A DNA stretch of 64,000 nucleotides, from NCBI GenBank assembly GCA_943736015.1, contig OX031070.1, forward strand, positions 21,349,673 through 21,413,672. Direction: 5' to 3'. Below the pieces are notes generated by a model. It ran no database searches, was not told the DNA's origin, and saw only the letters and a program-made list of their open reading frames with translations. Shown one piece after another: positions 11,587 to 21,685 of the stretch. How positions within the stretch are numbered: position 1 is the stretch's first letter; each line of letters opens with the position of its first letter. Source of the DNA: Tridacna crocea (taxonomy: Eukaryota; Mollusca; Bivalvia; Cardiida; Cardiidae). Both the position numbers and the translations under genes were made by a program.

Positions 11587-11716
11587 TGCATCTCTCTGAT
11601 AGCTGGTAACCAAGCAAGTCATCACAGTATGACAGTCATAAAATTTGTTCTGTATAACAATCTACCGAATCACAAGGTACACTGGTCCTTTGACATGCAG
11701 AAAATTTACGAAAAGC

Positions 11717-11812
11717 AAAAAGTTTTGGCCTAGGTCAGCCTGCCTGGACTGCGCAGGCTGACGTGGGTCGATACTTTTGCAATTGCATTAAGCCCCATAT
11801 TCTCAGAGCATG
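11717..11812. repeat. Palindromic element with GGTCAGCCTG / CAGGCTGAC core
   Basis: Inverted halves AGGTCAGCCTGC and GCGCAGGCTGAC meet near 11750, followed by GGTCGATACTTTTGCA and AGAGCATGA. Related copies lie at about 16000, 35340, 41755 and 52170. Confidence 0.7.
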
Positions 11813-11815
11813 ATT

Positions 11816-12042
11816 TTAACCCATTACCACACAATCCCTACTTTTGACGCTTCTGAGAAAGAAGGCCTTAGAAAATATTGTGGAAAAAGGAGAAAATGCT
11901 GGTTACCAGCATTTCTAGTTACCAGCATTTTCTCCTTTTCCCACAATGTTTTCTACACTTCACAGAACAAATGTCAAATTTTCAGTCACTTTTGCTTTTG
12001 ATTTGGATAAGCCTAAAATATTGTCGTTTGGTAATGAGGTAA
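11816..12042 (+). mobile_element. TTAA-hairpin MITE, subfamily A, with expanded hairpin
   Basis: Left TTAA intact, right TTAA decayed to GTAA. The palindrome carries an extra short internal repeat of ACCAGCATTT, so it has three half-arms. Confidence 0.8.
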
Positions 12043-12083
12043 ACGGAAGAATATTTTTTAACTCATTACCAAATGACACTATT

Positions 12084-12294
12084 TTAACTCTTTACCACAC
12101 AACTCCGACTGTTAACAACCATGCAAAAGAAGCCCTCTGAAAACACTGAGGGAAATGGAGAAAATGCTGGTAAATAGCCCACAATGTTTTCTTTCCTTCC
12201 CATAACCGATTTCAAATTTTCACTTTCATTTTGTCGTCTGCAAATGCTTTCTATTCGGACCAGTCTAAAATGTCGTCACTTGGTAAAGAGTTAA
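12084..12294 (+). mobile_element. TTAA-hairpin MITE, subfamily A, hairpin arm deleted
   Basis: Both TTAA ends are present. Part of the second hairpin arm is missing, so the element is 211 bp. A 30-bp solo end (12058-12087) directly precedes it. Confidence 0.85.
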
Positions 12295-12487
12295 TTTATA
12301 CTTCTCACCGAGTTTGACCAGTCTGCATGTAAATCAGGTGGTAGAATTTACAACTGACTTGTAAACATCAAATGTTGAGTCACTTGAGGGTTTTGGTTTG
12401 AGCCCCAAAGCTGGCAATCTTAAATTACGAATAGTAGTTTTGAATGAGTCATCATTAAACTGAAGTTCTGTCTGACAGTGCTATACA

Positions 12488-12710
12488 CCAACCCATTACC
12501 ACACAATCCCTACCTTTGATGCCCCTTAGAAAGAAGCCTTTGGAAAACATTGTAGGAAAAGGAGAAGATGCTGGTAACCAGCATTTTCTCCTTTTCCCAC
12601 AATGGTTTCTACCCTTCATAAAACAAATTTCAAATTTTCAGTCACGTTTATGTCTGCAAATGCTTTTGATTCGGACAAGTTTAAAATATTGTTGTCTGGT
12701 AATGAGTTAA
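12488..12710 (+). mobile_element. TTAA-hairpin MITE, subfamily A
   Basis: Left target decayed to CCAA, right TTAA intact. The hairpin core is nearly perfect. Confidence 0.85.
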
Positions 12711-13107
12711 GGCATGACTATAGATGATTTCATCCTGTATCTTGCATTATCTCTGGTACAAAAGTAATAAAGCCGATATGAGCAACCAGTGGTAAAAGTA
12801 GAGAAATGCAAATTCAATCAGTAGCCTTTCAGTTGAGCTGTATTAGTGGCCACTTAAAACGAGTTTTATATTAATTTATTGTTTACTGTGAGGATTAATA
12901 GAGGTACAACTCTGAAGAAAACATTTTGAATCCCCCAAAATCATCTGGACACCTAAAATTCAGCCTATCAAAAAACTCCACACAGATACAATTTGCTTAT
13001 GATTTTTTATCAAACCCGTAAACTTTCAACTATAGTTTTCGTAGTTTTTCTGTCCCATGCTTAAGTATTGCAGGAATCAAGAAATTATTTCAATATTCAA
13101 GCACATT

Positions 13108-13366
13108 TTGTCTCTCTCTCTGAGCAAATCTTAAAGCAATCTCAAAGCCTTTAATCATTTCAGTCTCTCATACTACAACCTTTCAGAAATAATCATTTCC
13201 AGTCAAAAATATTTTGCCACTCTCTCTCTCTCACTTTGCTAGTGTTGACTGGTCTTTACTAGTCTTCATACCATAGTTTTCTTATTCCATGCTACACCTC
13301 CAGCACTCCAGAAACCACTTTTGACATTAAGCTGCTATCTCTCTCTCTTTCTCTCTCTGTATCTTT
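13108..13366. repeat. CT-rich microsatellite tracts
   Basis: Three separate TCTCTC tracts at about 13110, 13215 and 13340 lie in otherwise unremarkable AT-rich sequence. Confidence 0.8.
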
Positions 13367-13599
13367 TTTCAACCCCCCCACACAGAAAATCGAAAATCAA
13401 AAATATAAGACCATTAATAAGACCATACCTGCTTGTTGGTCTCTGTTCTATAATCCTTTATCACACAAAGTCAACTTTTAGAGACTCATAAAGGAGAGGC
13501 TTTTGAAAACATGGTAGGAAGAAACTGTGTATAAATAGTATTTATGATTTCTTTTCCCATAATGTATTCAACCCTTTCTGATACAAATCTCACAATTTG

Positions 13600-13930
13600 A
13601 GTTATCATTCTATTTATCATCTGCAATCACTTTGAAACTCTCTTCAAAATAACAACTCTGACATACCTTTCTGATCCTTTCTATTTATCATCTGCAATCG
13701 CTTAAAAATCATCTGCAATCACTTTGAAACTCTCTTCAAAATGACAACACAGATGTACCTTTCTGTTCCTTTCTATTTATCATCTGCAATCGCTTTGAAA
13801 TCATCTGCAATCATTTTAAAACTCTCTTCAAAATGAAAACATAGACATACCTTTCTGTTCCTTTCTATCTATCATCTGCAATCGCTTTGAAACACTCTTC
13901 AAAATGACAACACAGACAAACCTGTCCGTT
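13600..13930. repeat. Minisatellite derived from a MITE arm
   Basis: About three to four imperfect units of roughly 90 bp contain TATTTATCATCTGCAATC, CTTTGAAACTCTCTTCAAAA and CTTTCTGTTCC. The ATCTGCAATC phrase resembles the GTCTGCAAATG phrase of the MITE long arm, and a diverged MITE (about 13450-13600) precedes the array. Confidence 0.75.
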
Positions 13931-14113
13931 TGTTTCTGTGCCTTATTTTGATATTCTTCTCTAGAGATATGTGGAAAAGCAGTCAGTGGCTTGGAAAGAA
14001 AATTGTGCAAAGTACTGGTAAAAGAGACTCCAGGAAAGCATGGATAGGTTCACTGGCTGCCGCGATATAACTGAAGATGGCGTTAAACACCATACAATAA
14101 ATCAATCAATTCA
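13930..14113 (+). mobile_element. 5'-truncated tRNA-derived SINE (Nin-like core)
   Basis: It carries the core GTGGCTTGGAAAGAAAATTG, then AGTACTGGTAAAAGA, CAGGAAAGCATG and GATATAACTGAA, ending in a CAAT-type tail. It matches the 3' half of the SINE at 45756; the tRNA head is missing. Confidence 0.75.
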
Positions 14114-14202
14114 CTAGAGACATGTTTACAATAAATAATCATAAAATTCTTAAATATATACTGCTTGACTTCTATTCTGAACCCCAGGCTTCTCTAAAAC
14201 AT

Positions 14203-14377
14203 TTAATCCTTTCCCAAACAACAAATTTTAGACTCTTCCAAACTGAAAGAGTTTGCAGACAATTTTAACTTTCATAACAATGGCAGACAATTATCTGAAC
14301 AGGCAGTGTTTTCAGTGTTTTCAAAAGACTCGTACTGCAGCCACGTAAAATCTAGGGCTTGTTTGGGAAAGGGTTAA
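14203..14377 (+). mobile_element. TTAA-hairpin MITE, subfamily C, internally deleted
   Basis: TTAA-bounded with CCTTTCCC and GGGAAAGGG ends. Subfamily C is recognised by AACAACAAATTTTAGACT near one end and GGGATTGTTTGGG or GGGCTTGTTTGGG near the other. Confidence 0.8.
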
Positions 14378-14439
14378 AACATGATGTTTTCTTACACCTA
14401 ACTTACTTAAACCATCGTCACATCTTACCGGTTGATTGT

Positions 14440-14700
14440 TGTGGAAATTACTGCAGTTGGCCGAAAATGAACGTATGTTGAAATTTCACGAATATAACCG
14501 TAGTTAAACATATTAATGAACATAGTTTAAACGTGATTTGCTTGTAGTAAGCACACATTTTTTAAACATGTTCAAAAATTGGTTACGGTTAACTATGATA
14601 TTGTGTCGCAACTCTATCCGTAGTATGAACGTAGTTGATCTTAGTTAACCACAAACACCCTACTTAACCGTAGCGTGTTTTGCAGTTGACCATAGTTTTT
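14440..14700. repeat. Cluster of CCGTAGTTAA-like motifs in both orientations
   Basis: At least seven variants of AACCGTAGTTAA or its complement occur within 260 bp, suggesting a decayed inverted-repeat element. Clear ends are not visible. Confidence 0.5.
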
Positions 14701-14779
14701 GAAGAACATCCTTTCTTTCAAGGTGGCGAGGTCAAGCCCAAATAGGTCAGTTGCTAGCACAAAGGACTTGAAAACAGGG

Positions 14780-15009
14780 GGTATGATCTTTACTACACAG
14801 CAAACTTTCATACTCATCTACATTGAGGAAATTCACAAAGGAAAATTGACATGTTGTCAAATAATGATACTTGTCCTTTAATAGGTAGAAAACATCAAGG
14901 AAAAAGCAGAAAATGCTGGTTACCAGCATTTTCTCCTTTTTCCACAATGTTTTCAAAAGGCTTCTACTTCAGGTTGGTCAAAAGTTGTCATTTTGTGGTA
15001 AAGGGTTAA
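14780..15009 (-). mobile_element. TTAA-hairpin MITE, diverged
   Basis: Right TTAA at 15006-15009 and a clear hairpin around 14895-14955; the left end is degraded. Confidence 0.75.
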
Positions 15010-15980
15010 TTAAAACCCACATTGCATGATATTCCCATTACCAGGATTAAAAGCATGAAAAAAAGTCAAAAGGCTTGTCCTAAATCAAGTATAGATCCTT
15101 TTTCCTGAGTACTTTTATTATAGCTGCATAATACATTAACCAACCACCTTAGCAAAATTTATAATTTACACAGTTTTTACCATGAATCCAGCAATCAATG
15201 AGTTTGCAGTTTTCAAGGCCTGTATGGTAAAAATCTTATAATTAGGCAGATAGGATGGTAAATGGACAAGAGGGACAATGAATATGGTCAATGGACAATA
15301 GAACTGGCTATTTCAAAATTTGTAATCAGCATTTTCCTTTGCTCACATTTGGTACAAGGCAGTTTTGTAACTGACAGGTAGCCCTTGAAAGGTACGTGTA
15401 ACATCAATATTACAAGAATCTGTTTGCATTGATTAGTAATCAATGGTAGGATTTGAAAAACAGACAAAGGTATGAGAAATAAATTCTCCATTTAAACTTT
15501 TATGTTATACATACAGTTTCTGCTTCTGCTATTTGCACTTCTTCTCCATTGACAGACACAGTGAAGCTCTTTTTTTAGGGGGGAATTGCTTTGTTTCAGC
15601 TTCAGAAAACTTCTGCAGCAGTTTGCTTCAGGGACTTCAAGCAGGTTTGAGACTTTGAAGTTTGTGCCTTGCACTTTTACCTCTGTTGTCACTTGGATAA
15701 AACCTGAGAGTACAGTGAAAAATATGCTTTGTACCTGTGTAAGATGATTTGTGGGGTTTAAAAATTACAAAGCCTATGACATTCCTTAATGCTCCCCGCA
15801 AAACCAGGCACATTTGGGCTTTCACAATAGCTATGATAAAAAAAAAAGTATGAAAAGAATGTGCATGCATTTTCAGAAATTGAAGGAAAGACAAATGTGT
15901 TTAGTGTTACTAACTCACTCACTCACTCACAGCATGTCATTACATATTTTTGTGTCCTTAAAGTCAGTTTTGTTTACCAG
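15010..15980. other. No gene supported
   Basis: Mostly unique AT-rich sequence. A minus-strand stretch at about 15500-15692 reads as a short open frame ending in a possible donor (GTATGT), but it needs a frame change and matches no family I can defend. Confidence 0.4.
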
Positions 15981-16079
15981 CTGACTAAAATATAAGGTCA
16001 TGTGACAGCAGAAATTGATGATAAGCAAAAAGTTACAAGGCATGTCAGCTGGTCTGGGTCAATATTTTTTGCATTTGCA

Positions 16080-16308
16080 TTAACCCATTACCAAACGACA
16101 ATATTTTAGGCTTAACCAAATCGAAAGCATTTGCAGACGACAAAATAAAAGTGACTGAAAATTTGAAATTTATTTTGTGAAGGGTAAGAAACATTGTGGG
16201 AAAAGGAGAAAATGCTGGTTACCAGCATTTTCTCCTTTTCCCACAATGTTTTCTAAAGGCTTCTTTCTCAGGGGCACTAAAAGTAGGGATTGGGTGGTAA
16301 TGGGTTAA
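16080..16308 (-). mobile_element. TTAA-hairpin MITE, subfamily A, inside a palindromic element
   Basis: 229 bp with intact TTAA at both ends and a perfect-looking hairpin. The flanks (TTTGCA before, CAGAGCATGA after) are the two sides of a GGTCAGCCTG-type palindromic element, so the MITE entered its GCATTAA. Confidence 0.9.
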
Positions 16309-16509
16309 ATTCGCTTTATACAGAGCATGACTCCTAAATTTTATAGCATAGTTATTACAGTACTACACTAGAAATGCATTAGAAAACTGAAGAACCCAAG
16401 GAAGAAAACTTGAAAACAGTGTAGGGGCCAGTATAATGTTGCCTTTTAACTCTTAAACACACAAGGAAATTTTAGACCTGTCCAAATTGAAGACATTTCC
16501 AGACAAATT

Positions 16510-18400
16510 AAGCTGTCGACAACAAATAATAAATCAATTGCAAAAATATTATTTAGTTAACTCAGTAAGAAAGGCTTTAAAATGAAGTAAATAATATTTC
16601 ATATGAGCAACCATTTATTGAAAATGTCAATTTCACATCAAGTTAAATTTGACATTTAACACATATTGCCCCAATTCCGACAGGAACGAGCTGTTCATTG
16701 ACTGTGACAGGACAGGAAGTAAGCCAGACGGACATACGATTGAATTGCAGTTATTTCTTTGTGACTAGTTCTAAATTAGCTGCTGTAGCCCCTGTCTGTC
16801 TATAAATTATCAAACTTAAGTCAACATGTCAGGCTAGCAACATTGTTTCTTTTCTCATGAAAAGACTGGACACATGATGAGTGATGTCATTCAGTTTCAC
16901 CCGTTCCTGCCAGCAACATGTAAATACAGCGTTTTTCTAAACATTTGTTCCAATACGGACGATATTTCTTCTTTTCAATGAAAAAAGGCGGTTCTTTTAA
17001 GAAAAGATAATTATTTTCAAGCGCATAATTCGAACGAGCATTTCAAATTAAAGAGATTAATGTTTTGCTGGCCATGGAATTTCCTCAGACTTCAAGCCCC
17101 TTTCTTTCCATTGATTTTACACAGTATTTGCGTCTTAAACTCCAAAATTGACTTTGAAGATTGCGTAGAATTCTAGTAAAATATGAAATCCGTACCTGGG
17201 ATAGCCTTTTTTCAATCCTGAATAAGTAAATTTTGCTGAAAACACGAAGAAACGACAGTCAATTACAACTTGCCAGCCTCCATTTTATTTACCTCTGCAG
17301 ACGAAGTGATTAGTCCTGCAAGTTGATTGGATAATCTGTACCAGGTGATCAGTTTTATTATAATTAGCTTGTACGTCAGCGCAGGTGCTAGAGCAGGTGC
17401 TCGAAAATGTGACGTCATGACCATGCTGCCATGTTTCTTGCATTTTTAAGATATTTCAAATGTGCATTGTGATTGTTGGCTTACGCGAGAAGTTTACAAA
17501 CAAGAAAATGCGCGCAAATTGAATAAACTCCAGGCATCGTGCTATCTCAAATGCTTTCCTTTGAAATATATTCTATACCTACGTTTAATGACCAGTGAAC
17601 AAAATTGATCGTCATGGTCGCGGCATCGGTAGATCTACCGTAAATCTGGAGTCTTTGGATCGATTTTCTACACAAAGAACAATCACAAAGTCGAAAACAA
17701 GCTTAGCAAATCATGTGTTATTCTAATGTTTTATGATATTCATACCTGATAATTTTACGTCTATCTAGAATAAGGCGAATTTTACCCAAAATCTGAGAAA
17801 TTTATGAATGCTTCTTCCATTCAAGAAATCCGCGGCCGAAAAGAGTCTCTGTGGGGTGCACATGTGGAAAAGTAGAGTTCTTGACCACGTGATCTGCATG
17901 TCATGTTTCTTTCAATTGGTCTTTGGAATGCTAATCTAAAATTAAACATTTTTATTATCCAAATAATGTTCTTAAAAACTGATTTTTATAAAATTTCCTT
18001 CAGACAGATTAAAAAAAAAACATTACAAAAAAGATAAATTTGTATAAACGAATAAATACATTAGTCAATTAATCATGCAATTGATTAACATGATGCATTG
18101 TTTATAATTCAGTTAATGTTAGTTGGTTGAATGGTGTTTTACGCCGCTTTCATGATAATTTTTAGACAAATCATGGCGACAGAGTTTCCTCGGTTTCACC
18201 AGTGTTGCAGGGTTACCTTTCACATGACTTGGCTGTAGAGCCAGTTTATCTTGCTGTGTCGTGGTTGAACGGTCATTTCCCGCCAAATCAATCATAACTA
18301 TATATTTTTCTTTCATCCACACTCTCCAGCATGTCCAAGTCGAATCTATGACCTGTATACGTGACTTAAAATGAAAGTATGCTTCGAGTGAAAGAAGACC
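16510..18400. other. MITE-free unique stretch, possible regulatory region
   Basis: About 1.9 kb without any recognisable transposon, in contrast to its surroundings. It contains a consensus CRE, TGACGTCA (17410-17417), and a GCAGGTGCT repeat just before it. No coding frame is convincing. Confidence 0.35.
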
Positions 18401-18402
18401 AA

Positions 18403-18632
18403 TTAACCTTTTGCCATACAATCCCTGGTTCTTTACGATCCTGAGAAGGAAGCCTTCTGAAAACAGTGTAGGAAAAGGAGAAAATGCTGGTAACTAGCAT
18501 TTTCTCCATTTTCCACAATGTTTTCTTCTCTTCCTAAAACAAATTTCAATTCTTGAGTCACATTTACTTTGTCATCTGCAAATGCTTTCAATTTGAACTG
18601 GTCTAAAATTATGTTGTGTGGTTAAGAGTTAA
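18403..18632 (+). mobile_element. TTAA-hairpin MITE, subfamily A
   Basis: Both TTAA ends intact. It shares its right TTAA with the next element, so two insertions used adjacent or identical targets. Confidence 0.85.
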
Positions 18633-19141
18633 CCTTTTCCCAAACAACAAAATTTTGGACTAGGCCAAATTCAAAGCATTAGCACATGACAAATCAAATG
18701 TAATGCAAATGATGATTTTTGTTTATGAAAGAGTAGAAAAACATTGTTGAAAATGGAGAAAATAGTGGTCACCAGCATTTTCTCCTTTTCCTACAGTGTT
18801 TTCAAAAGCCTTTTATCCCAGCGAGCCCACCCAGGTGGCTCAGTGGTGAGCGTGTCGGACTCATAACCTGGTAGTTGTGAGTTCGATATCCGGTTGAGGC
18901 GAACGTTCTTTCTTTCCGGCGTATTTTCGCCTCTCACCTCTGCTGAAGTATGTGAGAAAAGTAGTCGGTGGCTTTGAAAAGAAAGTTGTATAAGTACTGG
19001 TATGAGAAAGCCAGGAAACACATGTGCGTCACCGACCGCCATGATATAACCTTAGCTGTTAAAGTGGCCTTAAACCCCAATACAACAAATCCTATCTTTC
19101 CCAGCGTCGTAAAAACCAGGGATTGTTTGGGAAAGGGTTAA
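18629..19141 (-). mobile_element. TTAA-hairpin MITE, subfamily C, split by a SINE
   Basis: TTAACCTTTTCCC start and GGGAAAGGGTTAA end. The right half resumes at CCCAGCGTCG after the SINE at 18824-19098. Without the SINE it is about 230 bp. Confidence 0.88.
18824..19098 (+). mobile_element. tRNA-derived SINE, full length
   Basis: The head has a pol III A box (GGTGGCTCAGTGG) and B box (GAGTTCGATATCC). The core has TAGTCGGTGGCTTTGAAAAG and AGTACTGGTATGAGA, and the tail is ATACAACAAAT. An 8-bp target duplication, TCCCAGCG, flanks it (18816-18823 and 19099-19106). Confidence 0.88.
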
Positions 19142-19424
19142 ACAAAGGAGACAAACCTATGCTACCATGGTTGAAAGCTTTTCATCGCTCAAAGGTCGCC
19201 TTCGACGTGAAAACACGGACTACAATTCAGTATGCAGATGCTGAGTCAGCCTCGTTACATTTGTAAATGTGTAAACAAACAATTTGGTTTGGAATTTTCA
19301 GGCCGCAGAATATTTGTTATAAATTTCTATATGGAGACATCTGGAAAATTGTTCTGAATGCGAAATATTTCACAAGGAGGAGATTATTTTGAAAGCCATC
19401 TGCAAACTTTATCAACTATAAAAA

Positions 19425-20060
19425 CCCGAGTGTTGTCTTTTAATATTTTCCATGTAGTCCATGAATTTCTGATAATAGTAGTTTTCATATTTTTGCCAAT
19501 GATTGGTGCTACATTGATAGGTCTGTATAGTTAAAATAGGTCTGCTTTTTTATCTTTCTTATATAAGGTAGTGATGATATGATCTATTTTCCATGTCTTT
19601 AGAACGATACAGGATTTCATGGATTCTTGGATAATCATTTTTAGAGGCTTGACCAGTTGGATTGCCGTTTCTTTAATTAACTTTGGGTGAATCATGTCCG
19701 CACCTGGCTTTTTTCTGTCAATTGCAGACGTGTAGAGTATATTTTTTCCCAGAAATTCAATCTCCTTATTTGTTTGGTCTGTGCTGTCTCCAAATGTAGG
19801 AATATTGTATATTTCCTCTGTTGTTAATACAGTACTGAAAAAAAGTATTAAGCATTAATGGTTTTTTCTTAATCATTCGTCACAACACCCCTATCTTTGT
19901 CTGCAAGGCATTGGAATTTGTATTTTACTTAAGTTTTAGATTGGACAAATCGCCAAAATATTTCAGTATCTTCTTTGGACTTGAGTGCAACAGTTTTCTT
20001 GTAATTGTATTTAGCTTTCTTTACCAGATCTGCTGCTTTGTTTTTTGACTTAATGTATTA
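19425..20060 (-). mobile_element. LINE fragment (reverse transcriptase)
   Basis: Read on the minus strand it gives KAADLVKKAKYNYKKTVAL, then KKPGADMIHPKLIKETA, LVKPLKMIIQESM, a WKIDHIITTLYKK segment and YRPINVAPIIGK. This is the N-terminal half of a non-LTR reverse transcriptase of CR1/L2/Jockey type, before the catalytic FADD motif. It is broken by several stops and frame changes (for example an early stop after the DLF residues near 19535), and neither LINE end is present. It is an old dead copy. Confidence 0.8.
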
Positions 20061-20335
20061 ATCCCATATGTCAGAATTTCAACAACAATTGCTTTTTTCC
20101 AAAGCGTTTACTTTTTGCTTACTGCCTTACAGGGTTTCCCTAGTCATCCACGTATTGGCGAACCTCTCAAACCTCAGTCTGCTCTCCGGTTTATTTTCTC
20201 TAGGCAATTTTAATAGAGTATCGGCAAATCTTAACATAGTTGGTCTGCGCATTTCCATCCATGAATAAGTTGTCTCCGTCTATCATGCTTAATTTTCCAA
20301 TATATACTGCAACACTCCAAAAAGAGGCATTCGGA

Positions 20336-20405
20336 CATTTGCGTAAATTACCGACTCGGATCAGCCTGTGCAGTCCGCGCAGGCTAATCCGAGACGGCAC
20401 TTTAC
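20336..20405. repeat. Palindromic element, GACTCGGATCAGCCTG type
   Basis: Inverted arms CGGATCAGCCTG and CAGGCTAATCCG around GTCCGCG, with a GACGGCACTTTAC tail. Confidence 0.75.
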
Positions 20406-20577
20406 GACTAATTTAAATTTTGTGCCACAGTAGACTCTTAGTATCTGAAAGAGTTTAAGACAACAACTGCTGATCTGATTTGTACAGAATTTAATCCAAT
20501 GAAAATGTATGTACACAACAGACAAGTCACTCTCTAAAAGGATAATGTTCGTAACCATCGACAAATCTTGTCTACAG

Positions 20578-20786
20578 ATTTTTCAACATTGAAAGAACCC
20601 TGCTTCTGGTGCTGGATCTACGTCTACAGCTCTGACCACAAGTTCCTGGACAGCAGATTCTGTGTAGTGGACAGTCCGCGTCCGACCTGCAAGACTGACC
20701 AAGGCGTAATTGCATCATACACAAAAGACGTGTGGTCGGCACTGGTTTTGGACATTCAGCTGAAACTAAAGAAAGTAGTCATATGA
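20578..20786 (+). CDS. Possible terminal exon, unrecognised
   Basis: An acceptor-like CTTGTCTACAG (ending 20577) is followed by an open frame to a TGA at 20784-20786. It has balanced codon use and reads PCFWCWIYVYSSDHKFLD, SRFCVVDSPRPTCKTD and a Lys-rich end. Cysteines are frequent, as in a secreted or ectodomain fragment. No other plus-strand exon was found, and I do not recognise the family. It may be a spurious frame. Confidence 0.25.
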
Positions 20787-20916
20787 TATAAAACAAACCC
20801 GGTTTACATGCCAATAATTAGACGTTATTTGAATAAAATTTAGAGCCTAGAGTGCTATCAACTCTAGTAATTTATGAACAGGCCTGCAACACGCGAAAAG
20901 GGACATTCAGACATCT

Positions 20917-21110
20917 GCGTAAAGTGTCGTCTCGGATCAGCCTGCAGGAACTCTGCAGGCTGATCCGAGACGACACTTTCCGTATTTTTATGTGTTTTTC
21001 TGTTTAGAGCATGTCTAATCTAGCACAAAATCTACTGTAGTCTTAAAGTGCAGACTCGGATTAGCCTGCACGGACTGCGAAGGGTCATCCGAGAGGACAC
21101 TTTGCGGAAA
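20917..21110. repeat. Two palindromic elements, GTGTCGTCTCGGATC type
   Basis: 20922-20980 is a nearly perfect palindrome (AGTGTCGTCTCGGATCAGCC against its complement). A second, diverged copy lies at about 21043-21110. Confidence 0.8.
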
Positions 21111-21298
21111 CACCCCAATACCCTTTTTCGCGTCTTGCAAGCCAGTTATAAAGAGTTCATCCTTTGCGCACCAAATACCTATAGGTGAAATGAACATTTC
21201 AGTCAGCTAAAAGGCTATAAGACCGACATGTCTTCTGGTCAGAACACGTCCTATAGATGCTTGAGAGTGTATGTATACATTTGAAACCAGATAGTATG

Positions 21299-21527
21299 TT
21301 AACCCTTCACTCCATATATACTCGTTTCTACGCATTGCTTGTAGGAGCCTTTGGAAAACATTGTGGCAAAAAGTGAAATTGCTCGTGATGAGCAATTTCA
21401 CCTTTTGCCACAATGTTTTCTATGCTATCAAAAGGGGTCACATACCCATAAAAAACGGCTTCATCCTTGCTGTTATTTAGGGTCAATTAGAGATACCATA
21501 GAAATGCCTTATGGGGTAAAGGGTTAA
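21299..21527 (+). mobile_element. TTAA-hairpin MITE, subfamily B
   Basis: 229 bp, TTAA-bounded. Subfamily B has ATGCCTTATGGGGTAAAGGG at one end and a hairpin built on GTGGCAAAAAGTGAAATTGC. Two further copies lie at 35548 and 38098. Confidence 0.9.
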
Positions 21528-21685
21528 GCACACAGTATGTTCTTTGATCTTCTTTGTCCACAAACTCAAAAAAAAAAATTCACGTTGCGAGGCCAGAGGC
21601 ATAATAAGATTTTCTGGAGGTCCATTAAGTTACTGAAAAAATAAATTATAACCAATATGTACGTCGAAGGCTACTGTATACTTAC

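Noticed and set aside
15492-15692. N-terminal exon of an aldehyde-oxidase-like gene (SVNGEEVQIAEAET before a GTATGT)
   Set aside because: It needs a frame change and an unlikely acceptor, and no further exons with the iron-sulfur motifs were found.
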